DNA of 64,000 bases from Streptomyces halobius (lineage in GTDB: Bacteria > Actinomycetota > Actinomycetes > Streptomycetales > Streptomycetaceae), in the NCBI RefSeq assembly GCF_023277745.1, contig NZ_CP086322.1, positions 3,224,001 to 3,288,000 of the forward strand, in the 5' to 3' direction. Both the position numbers and the translations under genes were made by a program. The notes beneath the pieces were generated by a model, which was not told where the DNA came from, searched no databases, and saw nothing but the letters and a program-made list of their open reading frames with translations. Positions 44,934-56,686 of the stretch are shown one piece after another (the first letter of the stretch is position 1; the number at the start of each line of letters is the position of its first letter).

Positions 44934-46423
44934 AGCGACGGTGCCTCCTCAAGCAGCGGGTGGCCCCAGCGCTCGGTGAACGCGGCCTCGACCGCGGCAC
45001 CGACCTTGTAGAGCCGGTCGTCCTTCATGGCGGGGGCGACGATCTGCAGACCGACCGGCAGTCCGTCCTCGGGAGCCAGGCCGCAGGGCAGCGACATGGC
45101 GGCGTTGCCCGCCAGGTTCACGGGGAGTGTGCAGACATCGGCGAGGTACATCGCCATCGGGTCGTCGACGCGCTCGCCGATCGGGAAGGCGGTGGTGGGC
45201 GTGGTCGGCGAGACGATGACGTCGACCTGCTCGAAGGCCCGCTCGAAGTCGCGGGTGATCAGCGTCCGCACCTTCTGGGCGGAGCCGTAGTACGCGTCGT
45301 AGTAGCCGGAGCTGAGCGCGTACGTACCGAGCATGATGCGGCGCTTGACCTCGGGGCCGAAGCCGGCCTCGCGGGTGAGGGAGGTGACGTCCTCGGCGGA
45401 GCGCGCTCCGTCGTCGCCGCTGCGCAGGCCGTAGCGCAGACCGTCGAAGCGGGCCAGGTTGGACGAGCACTCGGACGGCGCGATCAGGTAGTACGCGGCC
45501 AGTGCCAGGTCGAAGGACGGGCAGTCCAGTTCGACGATCTCGGCGCCCAGCTCCTTCATCAGCGCGACCGATTCGTCGAAGCGCTGGAGCACGCCCTCCT
45601 GGTAACCCTCGCCTCGGAACTGCTTGACGACGCCGACGCGCGTGCCCGCGACGCTGCCGTTGCGGGCCGCCTCGACGACCGGCGGAACGGGCGCGTCGAT
45701 GGAGGTGGAGTCCAGCGGGTCGTGGCCCGCGATGGCCTCGTGGAGCAGCGCGGCGTCCAGGACCGTGCGGGCACAGGGCCCGCCCTGGTCGAGGGAGGAC
45801 GAGAAGGCGACCATGCCGTAGCGGGAGACACCGCCGTAGGTGGGCTTGACGCCGACGGTGCCGGTGACGGAGGCGGGCTGGCGGATGGAACCGCCGGTGT
45901 CCGTGCCGACGGCCAGCGGGGCCTGGAAGGAGGCCAGGGCGGCGCTCGACCCGCCGCCCGATCCGCCGGGGATCTTGGTCAGGTCCCAGGGGTTGCCGGT
46001 CGGCCCGTAGGCGCTGTTCTCGGTGGAGGACCCCATGGCGAACTCGTCCATGTTGGTCTTGCCGAGGATGACGACGTCGGCTTCCTTGAGCTTCTTCGTC
46101 AGCGTCGCGTCGTACGGCGGGATCCAGCCTTCGAGGATCTTCGAGCCGACGGTGGTGGGGATCCCCTCCGTGGTGAAGATGTCCTTCAGCGCGAGCGGGA
46201 CACCGGCCAGCGGGCCGAGCTTCTCGCCGCGCTCGCGCTTCTCGTCCACCGCGCGGGCCTGGGCGAGCGCGCCCTCCCGGTCGATGTGCAGGAAGGCGTG
46301 CACCTTCTCGTCGATGGCCTCGATACGGGCCAGGTGGGCCTCGGTCACCTCGACGGCGGTGACCTCGCCGGCGGCGATCTTCGCCGCGGTCTCGGCGGCG
46401 GTGAGCCTGATCAGGTCGGTCAT
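44930..46423 (-). CDS. gatA: Asp/Glu-tRNA amidotransferase subunit A
   Basis: This 497-aa amidase-signature enzyme releases ammonia from glutamine for GatB. The Ser-cisSer-Lys triad is visible: Lys in '[12 protein letters not shown]', the glycine/serine loop '[20 protein letters not shown]' and the nucleophile segment '[18 protein letters not shown]'. The ATG at 46423 is preceded by GGAGGAG; the GTG 9 bases upstream overlaps that site. It follows gatC by 5 bp. Confidence 0.95.
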   Translation of the reverse strand: MTDLIRLTAAETAAKIAAGEVTAVEVTEAHLARIEAIDEKVHAFLHIDREGALAQARAVDEKRERGEKLGPLAGVPLALKDIFTTEGIPTTVGSKILEGWIPPYDATLTKKLKEADVVILGKTNMDEFAMGSSTENSAYGPTGNPWDLTKIPGGSGGGSSAALASFQAPLAVGTDTGGSIRQPASVTGTVGVKPTYGGVSRYGMVAFSSSLDQGGPCARTVLDAALLHEAIAGHDPLDSTSIDAPVPPVVEAARNGSVAGTRVGVVKQFRGEGYQEGVLQRFDESVALMKELGAEIVELDCPSFDLALAAYYLIAPSECSSNLARFDGLRYGLRSGDDGARSAEDVTSLTREAGFGPEVKRRIMLGTYALSSGYYDAYYGSAQKVRTLITRDFERAFEQVDVIVSPTTPTTAFPIGERVDDPMAMYLADVCTLPVNLAGNAAMSLPCGLAPEDGLPVGLQIVAPAMKDDRLYKVGAAVEAAFTERWGHPLLEEAPSL

Positions 46424-46428
46424 GCCGG

Positions 46429-46725
46429 TCACTCCTCCCCCAGGATCTGCGGCACCTTGAAACGCTGCTGCTCCTGGGCCGGGGCGCCGGAGAGCGCCTG
46501 CTCGGGGGTCAGCGACGGACGGACCTCGTCCGGGCGCATGACATTGGTCAGGGGCAGCGGGTGGGAGGTCGGCGGTACGTCTTGGTCGGCGACCTCGGAG
46601 ACGCGGGCGACCGCGCCGATGATGTCGTCGAGCTGTCCGGCGAAGTGGTCGAGCTCTTCGTCCTTCAGCTCCAGACGTGCCAGCCGGGCGAGGTGGGCGA
46701 CCTCCTCGCGCGTGATGCCAGGCAT
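46429..46725 (-). CDS. gatC: Asp/Glu-tRNA amidotransferase subunit C
   Basis: This 98-aa subunit wraps around GatA and GatB and stabilises the complex. It reads '[20 protein letters not shown]...[20 protein letters not shown]', then a Pro-rich middle ('[18 protein letters not shown]') and '[10 protein letters not shown]', the typical GatC tail. The ATG has AGAGGA 8 bases upstream. It is the first gene of the gat operon. Confidence 0.95.
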   Translation of the reverse strand: MPGITREEVAHLARLARLELKDEELDHFAGQLDDIIGAVARVSEVADQDVPPTSHPLPLTNVMRPDEVRPSLTPEQALSGAPAQEQQRFKVPQILGEE

Positions 46726-46840
46726 GCAGCGATCCTCTGGTGTTCTGGGCGGAGTGTTCTGGCGGACTGTTCTAGGCGAATGATCCTGTGAACTTTTTCG
46801 GCCCAATCCTATGGCGTACGGGAGAGCTACCGCGAAACCC

Positions 46841-47256
46841 TTATCCGTCGGCGGCCGGGGGCCCGGCGGCACCGGGATCGGCGGGTCGGTCGGGGGCGCG
46901 GTGATCGGTGGGTGCGGCGGGTGCGTCGGACGCATCGGGCGCGGCGGGTGCGTCGGGTGCACCGGGGGCGACGGGTTCACCCAGGACAGCCGGTTCACCC
47001 GGGGCGACGGGTTCACCGTCGTCTCGGGGCTCGCCGGGCGCAGCGGTCTCACCTGAGGTACCGGGCTCACCTGAGGTACCGGGCTCACTGAACGTGCCGG
47101 GCTCGCCCGGTGCACTGGTCTCACCTGGGGCCTCGGCCTCGCCGGAGGTGTCCGTCTCACCGGACTCACCGGACGCGCCGGACTCACCGGGCGGCAGCTG
47201 GGCCGGACTCTGCGAGGGGTGTTCGGAGCGGGGACACGGGACGGCCGGTGGCCGGG
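46841..47256 (-). other. Low-complexity Gly-Glu-Pro repeat DNA without a start codon
   Basis: On the minus strand one frame from about 47200 to a TAA at 46841 reads as acidic repeats of the [12 protein letters not shown] type ('[20 protein letters not shown]', '[20 protein letters not shown]'), ending in Ala/Pro/Asp repeats. It looks like the tail of a real protein. However, no ATG or GTG occurs in that frame back to the preceding stop inside the rmdB 3' end. The complementary frame reads as a collagen-like GSP repeat but runs antisense through rmdB. It is either a decayed gene, an out-of-frame former extension of the upstream gene, or non-coding slippage DNA. The remaining bases 46726-46840 carry the gatC promoter. 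Confidence 0.45.
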
Positions 47257-49365
47257 TCAGTTCAGGACCTGTCCCGAAGGGCTGTCGGCAGCCTTCTCCG
47301 CCGCCAGGGCGGCCGTCTCCGATTCGCGGTGCCAGCCGTGCTCACCGCGGGCGCGTAGCCACGCCGTGGTTTCCTCCGGTGGCATCGCGGCCGCCACCAG
47401 CCAGCCCTGGACGGCATCACAGCCCAGATCGCGCAGCCGCTCCCACGTCTCGTCGTCCTCGACGCCCTCGGCCACCACCAGCAGACCGAGGGAGTGGGCG
47501 AGATCGAGGGTGCAGCGGACGATCTCGGCGTCCTCGGTGTCGACGGCGAGCCGCGCCACGAACGACCGGTCGATCTTCAGCTCGCTGACCGGGAGGCGGC
47601 GCAGATGGACGAGGGAGGAGTAGCCGGTGCCGAAGTCGTCGAGGGACATCTTCACGCCGTGCGCGGTGAGTCCGGCGAGGGTGTCGGCGGCGCGCTGCGG
47701 GTCCTCCAGGAGGACGTGTTCGGTTATCTCCAGCTGGAGGGCTCCGGGTGGCACCCGATGCCGGGCGAGCCGGGCGGCGACCGCGCCGGCGAAGCCCGGG
47801 GAGTGCACATCGCGCGGGGAGACATTGACCGCGACCGGCACTTCGAGGCCCATCCCGCGCCAGCGCGCCACCTGGGCGAGGGCGGTCTCCAGGACGTACT
47901 CGGTCAGCCGCGGCATCAGGCCGGACGACTCGGCGATGGCGATGAATTCGTCCGGTGGCACTCTGCCGCGGTCCGGATGGACCCAGCGGACCAGCGCCTC
48001 CAGTCCGGCCACATGTCCGTCGAAGCCGACCTTGGGCTGGTAGTGCAGCTCGACGTCACCGGCGTCCAGGGCGCGGCGCAGATCGCCCAACAGGCCGAGC
48101 CGGTCGGGGGTGTTGCCGTCCCGCTTGGCCTCGTAGAGCTCGACGCCGCTGCGGTCCCGCTTGGCCTGGTACATCGCCACATCGGCGCGGCGCAGGAGCC
48201 CTTCGGCGTCCATCGCGTGATCGGGGAAGACGGCGACGCCGGCGCTGGCTTCGAGGACGAGGGTCAGGCCGTCGAGGTCCAGCGGGGAGCCGAGGGCGGC
48301 GACGAGGTTGCGGGCGACCCGCTGGGAACTGGTGAGGGAGTCGGTGGCCGGCAGGAGGACGGCGAACTCGTCACCGCCGAGCCGGGCGGCCTCGGCGCCG
48401 CGCGGGAGGGCGTGCCGCAGGCGGTCGGCGATCTGCAGGAGCAGGCGGTCGCCGGCGAGGTGGCCGAGGGTGTCGTTGACCGAGCGGAAGCGGTCCAGGT
48501 CGATGAGGACGAGTGCGGAGCGGGCGCCGACGCGCTCGGCCTCGTCCAGCGCGCTCCAGGTGCGCTCCAGCAGCCACTGGCGGTTGGGGAGGCCGGTGAG
48601 CGGGTCGCGCAGCTGCTCCTCGGCGCGGGCACGGGCTATCCAGAGGGTGGAGTCCAGCGCGATGAGCGGAACCGCGAACAGCGGCAGCAGCAGGGGGGCG
48701 TGGACGGCGCAGACGGCGATCAGCGGGGAGATGCCGAGCAGGGCGATTCCGACGAGAACCTGCCGTACCAGGGCGGTTCGGGCGATGGTGGGCAGTCCGC
48801 CGGTCCGGGGGGCCAGGCTGAACCACAGCAGGGCGCGGCTGACGAGGAGGTAGCCGCCGGTCGCGGTGCCGACCTCGGAGAGGACGGTGAGGTCCCAGGC
48901 GTCGGGTGTCCAGGGGTGGCGGACGCTGGGGACGACGCCGAACACGGCGAGGCCGAGGGCCGCGGCGCCGATGCCGAGGATGTCCACGGCGCCGTGCACC
49001 ACGGCCTGCCGCCAGCGGTGCCGGCGGGCGGCGCCGACGAGCAGCACGACGGCGAGGCTGACCAGGACGGCCGCCATCCAGCCGTAGAGGAGCAGGACGG
49101 CGAGGGCGAGGGCGGCGCCGGAGCCGGTGCCGCCCCACCAGCGGTCCCGGCCGAGGGCGACGAGATGGCCGACGATGATGCCGGTGAGGATCGCCAGTGC
49201 CCAGCCGACGGACCCGCCGGGGAACAGTGCCTCCCGTTGGCCGATGGTCCGGATCACACCCGTGGCGAGCGCGAGGCCCGCCACGGTGACGATGATCGCG
49301 GGCGCCGCGGGCACGACGAGCTGCCGGAGCCGCGACGCCGGAGCGGCACTGTCGGTCGGTTTCAT
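47257..49365 (-). CDS. rmdB: Membrane GGDEF-EAL c-di-GMP phosphodiesterase (RmdB type)
   Basis: This 702-aa protein has about eight N-terminal membrane helices (residues 15-245), a GGDEF domain (about 250-410, 'RLGGDEFAVL') and a complete EAL domain (about 425-680). The EAL domain has 'GLEALVRW' (454-461), 'LEITEHVLL', 'DDFGTGYSSL' and 'LKIDRSFV', all catalytic residues for c-di-GMP hydrolysis. S. coelicolor RmdB (SCO5495, by my recollection) has this architecture and gene place and controls development through c-di-GMP breakdown. The ATG of 'MKPTDSAAP' follows AGAGGGA. It is likely a single-gene unit; the second c-di-GMP protein of the window (32472-35381) has the opposite bias. Confidence 0.9.
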   Translation of the reverse strand: MKPTDSAAPASRLRQLVVPAAPAIIVTVAGLALATGVIRTIGQREALFPGGSVGWALAILTGIIVGHLVALGRDRWWGGTGSGAALALAVLLLYGWMAAVLVSLAVVLLVGAARRHRWRQAVVHGAVDILGIGAAALGLAVFGVVPSVRHPWTPDAWDLTVLSEVGTATGGYLLVSRALLWFSLAPRTGGLPTIARTALVRQVLVGIALLGISPLIAVCAVHAPLLLPLFAVPLIALDSTLWIARARAEEQLRDPLTGLPNRQWLLERTWSALDEAERVGARSALVLIDLDRFRSVNDTLGHLAGDRLLLQIADRLRHALPRGAEAARLGGDEFAVLLPATDSLTSSQRVARNLVAALGSPLDLDGLTLVLEASAGVAVFPDHAMDAEGLLRRADVAMYQAKRDRSGVELYEAKRDGNTPDRLGLLGDLRRALDAGDVELHYQPKVGFDGHVAGLEALVRWVHPDRGRVPPDEFIAIAESSGLMPRLTEYVLETALAQVARWRGMGLEVPVAVNVSPRDVHSPGFAGAVAARLARHRVPPGALQLEITEHVLLEDPQRAADTLAGLTAHGVKMSLDDFGTGYSSLVHLRRLPVSELKIDRSFVARLAVDTEDAEIVRCTLDLAHSLGLLVVAEGVEDDETWERLRDLGCDAVQGWLVAAAMPPEETTAWLRARGEHGWHRESETAALAAEKAADSPSGQVLN

Positions 49366-49521
49366 TCCGATCCCTCTCACAGCCGGCTGTGCCCGCGCCA
49401 CGGCAGGCGCACCCCTCAACAGTAGGCCGCGGAAGGCCGCCACGGGCAGCGATCGGCAACGGTTGCCCGAATGCGACCCGGCCCCCCCGATCAATCTGGT
49501 ATGCGCCGTCGGGGTGTCATC

Positions 49522-52783
<3,262 letters not shown>

Positions 52784-52957
52784 CCAGGCAGGGTATGCGG
52801 CGGGGCGGGAGGGGGCGTAATGGGCGAGGGGGTGTCCCGTTACGCCCGAGCCTGTACGCCCTCGCTCCGGCCCTGTACATGCGCACGCCCTGCCCCGCAC
52901 ACATCCCCGGGCCCGAGCCCGATGCGCCCGTCACCCCCAGCCCGCACGCCCTGCCAC

Positions 52958-53019
52958 GCCCGAGGCGGTACGCCCCGTAGCCCGAGGCGGTACGCCCCGT
53001 AGCCCGAGGCGGTACGCCC
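52958..53019. repeat. 22-bp tandem repeats upstream of the MetE-like gene
   Basis: GCCCGAGGCGGTACGCCCCG plus TA is repeated with an exact 22-base period at 52958, 52980 and 53002 (last unit truncated). The stretch before it (52840-52957) carries related GTACGCCC/GCACGCCC pieces. It ends against the stop of the MFS gene. It is probably slippage DNA; nothing else is recognised in 52784-53020. Confidence 0.75.
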
Positions 53020-53020
53020 G

Positions 53021-54508
53021 TCACGCCCGCCCCCGTACGCCCCGCCACCCGACGGCCGCCGCCACGGCCAGCGCGGCCGCCGTCAGCGCGAAGGCGTACG
53101 CCGTGCCCTGGTGGCCGCCGCCCGCGCCGGTCAGTACCGCGCCCATCCCGGCGATCCCGACCAGCGAGCCGATCTGGCGGTTGGCGTTCAGCGTCGCACT
53201 GCCGATGTCGGCATGCTCCCGGCCCGCGGCCTCCATCAGGACACCGGTCATCGCGGGGGAGCTGACGCCGCTGCCGATGTTGGTGACGGCGAGGAGCACC
53301 GCGAGCACCCCGTAGGGCAGGTCCGGGGAGAGAAGGAAGAACAGGACGAGATAGCCCAGGCCGGACAGCGCCAAGGAGGCGGTGAGGGCCGTCCGGTTGC
53401 CGATGCGCGGCCCGATCCGGGCGTACAGCACGTTGCCGAACGGGATGACCAGGACGGCGGGGAGCATCTGCAGCCCCGCGGTCACCGGGTCCGCGCCGCG
53501 CGCGGTCTGGAGGAAGAGCCCGAGGACGAACAGCGCCCCGTAGAAGGCGAAGTTGAAGAGGAAGCCGACCACGTTGGCCGCGGAGAAGCGGCTGTCCGAG
53601 AAGAGCGAGACCGGCAGGACCGGCGTACGGGTGCCGCGTTCGCGCCGCACGAATCCGGCCGCGGCCGCCACCATGACCGCGAACGCCCCCAGGACCCAGG
53701 GCGAGGCCCAGCCCGCGTCGGGCCCCTCGATGAGCGCGTAGCTCAGCGAGCCGAGGGCCAGCATCCCCAGCCCGTGACCAGCGCCTCCCAGGGTGGTGCC
53801 ACGGGCCGGAACCGCCGCGACGACCCGCCGGGTGAGCAGCAGCCCCACGATCCCGAGGGGGAGGTTGACCAGGAAGATGCTGCGCCAGCCGAGCGTGCCG
53901 ACCAGGAGGCCGCCGATGGTGGGCGCCAGCCCGACGGACGTCGAGACGATCGCCGACCAGATGCCGAGGACCTTCGCTCGGCGGCCCGGCTCGGGAAAGG
54001 CGTTCATCAGCAGGGACAGCGAACTGGGCATGAAGAGCGCCGCGCCGACGCCCTGGGCGAAGCGGGCCGCCACCAGGACGGAGCCGTTGGGTGCGACGGC
54101 GCCCAGCAGGGACGCGGCGGTGAAGACGGCGAGGCCGATGAGATAGATCCGGCGCGCGCCGAACCGCTTGGCCAGCGAGCCGGCCAGCAGCAGAAGCGCG
54201 GCAAAGGCGAGGACATAGCCTTCGACGACCCAGGTCAGACCGGACATGGTCAGGCCGAGCCGGGCACGCAGGTCGTGCGAGGCCACGTTCATGATGCCGG
54301 TATCCAGGCTCGCCATCACGAACCCGAGGGCCAGGACGAGGAGTTGGGACCCGCTTCGGGGTTGCCGGGAGCGGGGCGCGACACTCGGCGCGGTTGCCTT
54401 GGGCGTGGCGGTCTTGGGCGCGGCCGTCTGGGGGTCGGCGGCCTCAGGGGTGGCCGTCTCAGGGGCGGCGATCTCGGGGTCGACGGTCTCGGCCGTCTCA
54501 GTGATCAT
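53021..54508 (-). CDS. MFS drug transporter (DHA2/EmrB-QacA-like)
   Basis: This 495-aa multidrug-type exporter has about fourteen helices. Family motifs are 'ALGFVMASLDTGIMNVASHD' in helix 1, 'LTWVVEGYVLAFAALLLLAG', the loop 'LAKRFGARRIYLIG', motif C 'GIWSAIVSTSVGLAPTIGGL' and 'GWRSIFLVNLPLG'. The N-terminus carries a hydrophilic Ala/Pro/Glu/Thr repeat (residues 5-45, PETATPEAADPQTAAPKTAT). The ATG of 'MITETAET' is next to two MarR-like operator palindromes. The MarR gene lies 119 bp upstream on the same strand, a common repressor-exporter arrangement. Confidence 0.88.
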   Translation of the reverse strand: MITETAETVDPEIAAPETATPEAADPQTAAPKTATPKATAPSVAPRSRQPRSGSQLLVLALGFVMASLDTGIMNVASHDLRARLGLTMSGLTWVVEGYVLAFAALLLLAGSLAKRFGARRIYLIGLAVFTAASLLGAVAPNGSVLVAARFAQGVGAALFMPSSLSLLMNAFPEPGRRAKVLGIWSAIVSTSVGLAPTIGGLLVGTLGWRSIFLVNLPLGIVGLLLTRRVVAAVPARGTTLGGAGHGLGMLALGSLSYALIEGPDAGWASPWVLGAFAVMVAAAAGFVRRERGTRTPVLPVSLFSDSRFSAANVVGFLFNFAFYGALFVLGLFLQTARGADPVTAGLQMLPAVLVIPFGNVLYARIGPRIGNRTALTASLALSGLGYLVLFFLLSPDLPYGVLAVLLAVTNIGSGVSSPAMTGVLMEAAGREHADIGSATLNANRQIGSLVGIAGMGAVLTGAGGGHQGTAYAFALTAAALAVAAAVGWRGVRGRA

Positions 54509-54515
54509 GGATTTA

Positions 54516-54560
54516 GTTAAAGCTGTATCTATCCACGCGAGCAATAGTTACAGCTATAAC
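54516..54560 (-). promoter_or_regulatory. Paired MarR-type operator palindromes before the MFS gene
   Basis: GTTACAGCTATAAC (54547-54560) is a near-perfect palindrome, and GTTAAAGCTGTATC (54516-54529) is a close copy 31 bases away, in an AT-rich patch between marR and the exporter start. They fit sites for the adjacent MarR protein. Confidence 0.6.
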
Positions 54561-54580
54561 TTTACTGAACGCATACGAAA

Positions 54581-54605
54581 GAGGCCCTGGGCGCCCCAGG
54601 GCCTC
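54581..54605 (-). terminator. Hairpin between marR and the MFS gene
   Basis: GAGGCCCTGGG and CCCAGGGCCTC form an 11-bp perfect stem, 22 bases after the marR stop codon. The exporter therefore probably has its own promoter at the operators downstream. Confidence 0.75.
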
Positions 54606-54627
54606 CGTTCCGCCATGTCGGCGACGG

Positions 54628-55068
54628 CTATTCCCCCCGCCCCAGCGCCTTCAGCAGATCGTCGCGCAGCGCCGCCCGCTCCTCGTGCGACAGATGATCC
54701 AGCGGCGAATCCGTACCCATCCGCCGTAGCAGATCGAGCCGCAACTCCCGCCCCGCCGCGGTCAGTACGAGCTGCTTGGCCCGCCGATCCTGGGGATGCG
54801 GCCGGCGTTCGACCATGCCCTGTTTCTCCAGCTTGGACACGACATAAGTGACGTTCGGCGGCTCGCAGCACAGCACCGCGGCCAGCTCCCGCGCCGTCTT
54901 CGGCTCGCCGAGCTCCTCCAGCGCCTTCGCCTGCGTCGGCGTCAGATCGAGCTCGGCGATCCGGCCGCGCTGATGGGCGTCCAGCCGACGGCTCAGTTCG
55001 GTGACGAGCCCCCGGATCTCCCGGAATCCGCACCCGGCCGCCGCGGTCGGCTTCACTTCAGTGGTCAC
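54628..55068 (-). CDS. MarR-family regulator
   Basis: This 146-aa winged-helix protein has 'LDLTPTQAKALEELGEPKTA', then 'RELAAVLCCEPPNVTYVVSK', and 'LEKQGMVERRPHPQDRRAKQ', the MarR recognition helix and wing. The double Cys in 'VLCCEPPN' next to the recognition helix could sense oxidation, but this is inference. The GTG start gives 'VTTEVKPTAAAG'. It probably represses the MFS exporter downstream through the GTTAyAGCTrTAAC sites. The gap 55069-55230 contains three imperfect CCCCGGGGAC repeats and no gene. Confidence 0.87.
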   Translation of the reverse strand: MTTEVKPTAAAGCGFREIRGLVTELSRRLDAHQRGRIAELDLTPTQAKALEELGEPKTARELAAVLCCEPPNVTYVVSKLEKQGMVERRPHPQDRRAKQLVLTAAGRELRLDLLRRMGTDSPLDHLSHEERAALRDDLLKALGRGE

Positions 55069-55230
55069 GTATGCAGCGTACGTCGCCACGCCGGAAAGCA
55101 ATGGAGCCTGTGGACAACAACGGCGTTGTGGACAACCGGGTCAGCGTCCCGGGGCAACCGGGCCAGCAGCTCGGGGACAAGCAGTTCGTCGCCCCGGGGA
55201 CGGACACGCCAGCCCCCGGGGACAGGCACA

Positions 55231-55920
55231 TCAGCGCCCCGGCCGCACCGTCACATCGTTGATCTCCGCGTCCCGCGGCAGATCGATGGCGGCGAGGATG
55301 GTCGTGGCGACCGACTCCGGGTCGATCCAACGGGACGGGTCGTAGTCCTTGCCCTCCTGCTGGTGCACGGTTCCCTGCATGGGCGTGGCCGTACGGCCCG
55401 GGTAGACCGAGGTCACCCGTACGCCGTTGCCGTGCTCCTCCGCCCGCAGGGAGTCGGCCAGCGCCTTCAGCCCGTGCTTGCTCGCGGCGTACCCGCCCCA
55501 CTGGGCATGTGCGTTCAGCCCCGCCCCGGAGTTGACGAAGACCACATGCCCCTTGGCGATCCGCACCATCGGCAGCATCAGCCGGGTGATCTCGGCGGGC
55601 GCGACGAGGTTGACGGCGAGCTGTCGCTGCCACGCCTTGGGCGGCAGATCGCCGACCGCCCCCAGCTCCACGACGCCCGCGATGTGCTGCAGCGAATCGA
55701 GACGGTCCGGCAGCGGCTGGTGGCCGAAGGCCCGGGCGAGCTTCTCGGGGTTGCCGAGATCCCCCACGATCGTGCGGGCGCCGGGGAACTCCGCGGCCAG
55801 CTCCTTCGCCCGGACCGCGTCCCGCGCCAGCAGCCAGAGGTCCTCTCCGCGCTCCGACAGCCGCCGCGCGACCGCCGCTCCGATGCCCGACCCTGCGCCC
55901 GTGATCAAGTGCGTACCCAT
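55231..55920 (-). CDS. Short-chain dehydrogenase/reductase
   Basis: This 229-aa classical SDR has the cofactor motif 'LITGAGSGIGAAVARRL' at the N-terminus, Asp in 'IVGDLGN', Ser in 'FVNSGAGLNAHAQW' and the Tyr-Lys pair in 'YAASKHGLKALADSLRAEEH'. 'YPGRTATPM' closes the substrate region. The substrate is unknown. It is a single gene starting at ATG. It is shorter than the SDR at 15906-16832 and not closely related to it. Confidence 0.88.
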   Translation of the reverse strand: MGTHLITGAGSGIGAAVARRLSERGEDLWLLARDAVRAKELAAEFPGARTIVGDLGNPEKLARAFGHQPLPDRLDSLQHIAGVVELGAVGDLPPKAWQRQLAVNLVAPAEITRLMLPMVRIAKGHVVFVNSGAGLNAHAQWGGYAASKHGLKALADSLRAEEHGNGVRVTSVYPGRTATPMQGTVHQQEGKDYDPSRWIDPESVATTILAAIDLPRDAEINDVTVRPGR

Positions 55921-56016
55921 GGTCCCGATCCTAACGAGCGGGACGGGTCGGAACCGGGCGGACGGGACTCTCCGGCGGCCCGGAGAGCCTCAGGGCGGCT
56001 TGGGGAGCTTCGGGAA

Positions 56017-56559
56017 TCAGCCCCGCACGCTCGCCTTCGCCTCCAGGTGGGCGATCGCTCCGGCACCGTCCTCCGCGAAGAAGACCAGGTCCGTGAGCGG
56101 CAGCGGCAGGAAGTCCTCCGCTTCCATTCGCTGGAACTGTTCCTTCAACCCGTCATAGAAACCAGCGGTGTTCAGGAGCACCACCGGCTTGGTGTGCATT
56201 CCGTGCTTGCGCAGTTCCAGGATCTCGGTGGCCTCGTCCAGGGTGCCCGTGCCGCCGACCATGATGACGACGGCATCCGCGCGCGCCAGCAGCTGCGCCT
56301 TCCTCTCGGCGAGGTCCTTGGTGACGACCATCTCATCCACGCCCGCGCGCGCTTTGTGCGCCAGGAACTCCACGGAGACGCCGATCAGCTTCCCGCCGGC
56401 CTCCTGCACACCGTCCGCCATGACCTTCATCAGCCCGGTGTCGGAGCCGCCCCAGACCAGCGAGTGGCCGCCCTTGCCGATCAGCTGGGCGAACCGGCGG
56501 GCGGGGGTGACATAACGGTCGTGCAGGTCGGCGGCGGAACAGAAGACGCAAATTCTCAT
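56017..56559 (-). CDS. LOG-family protein (TIGR00730; cytokinin riboside phosphate phosphoribohydrolase-like)
   Basis: This 180-aa Rossmann protein has 'MRICVFCSAADLHDRYVTPA', 'LVWGGSDTGLMKVMADGVQE' with the GG-GLM nucleotide loop, and 'AVVIMVGGTGTLDEATEILE' in the place of the PGGxGTxxE motif. The first Pro is Val here; the second Gly-Gly, Gly, Thr and Glu remain. Family members release free nucleobase from nucleoside monophosphates (5'-phosphoribohydrolase), originally named for cytokinin activation. The ATG has AAGGTGA upstream. A single-gene unit. Confidence 0.88.
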   Translation of the reverse strand: MRICVFCSAADLHDRYVTPARRFAQLIGKGGHSLVWGGSDTGLMKVMADGVQEAGGKLIGVSVEFLAHKARAGVDEMVVTKDLAERKAQLLARADAVVIMVGGTGTLDEATEILELRKHGMHTKPVVLLNTAGFYDGLKEQFQRMEAEDFLPLPLTDLVFFAEDGAGAIAHLEAKASVRG

Positions 56560-56686
56560 GCGGGTCACCTTATGGGGCGGCGGGAGAGTGCACGGCCCCC
56601 TTCCGAGAGCGCCGGTGCCCCGCGCTCGTACCAAGCACGGGGCACCGACGTATCAGCACTGCTACGGCATCAGGGCTGCCACCACA

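Noticed and set aside
46908..47588. A collagen-like GSP repeat protein on the plus strand
   Set aside because: The repeat part is short, and the frame then runs antisense through the end of rmdB. It is a mirror of the GEPG repeat DNA.
52958..53019. A CRISPR array
   Set aside because: These and the other tandem repeats (37828, 42988) are contiguous units without spacers. No cas gene is present.
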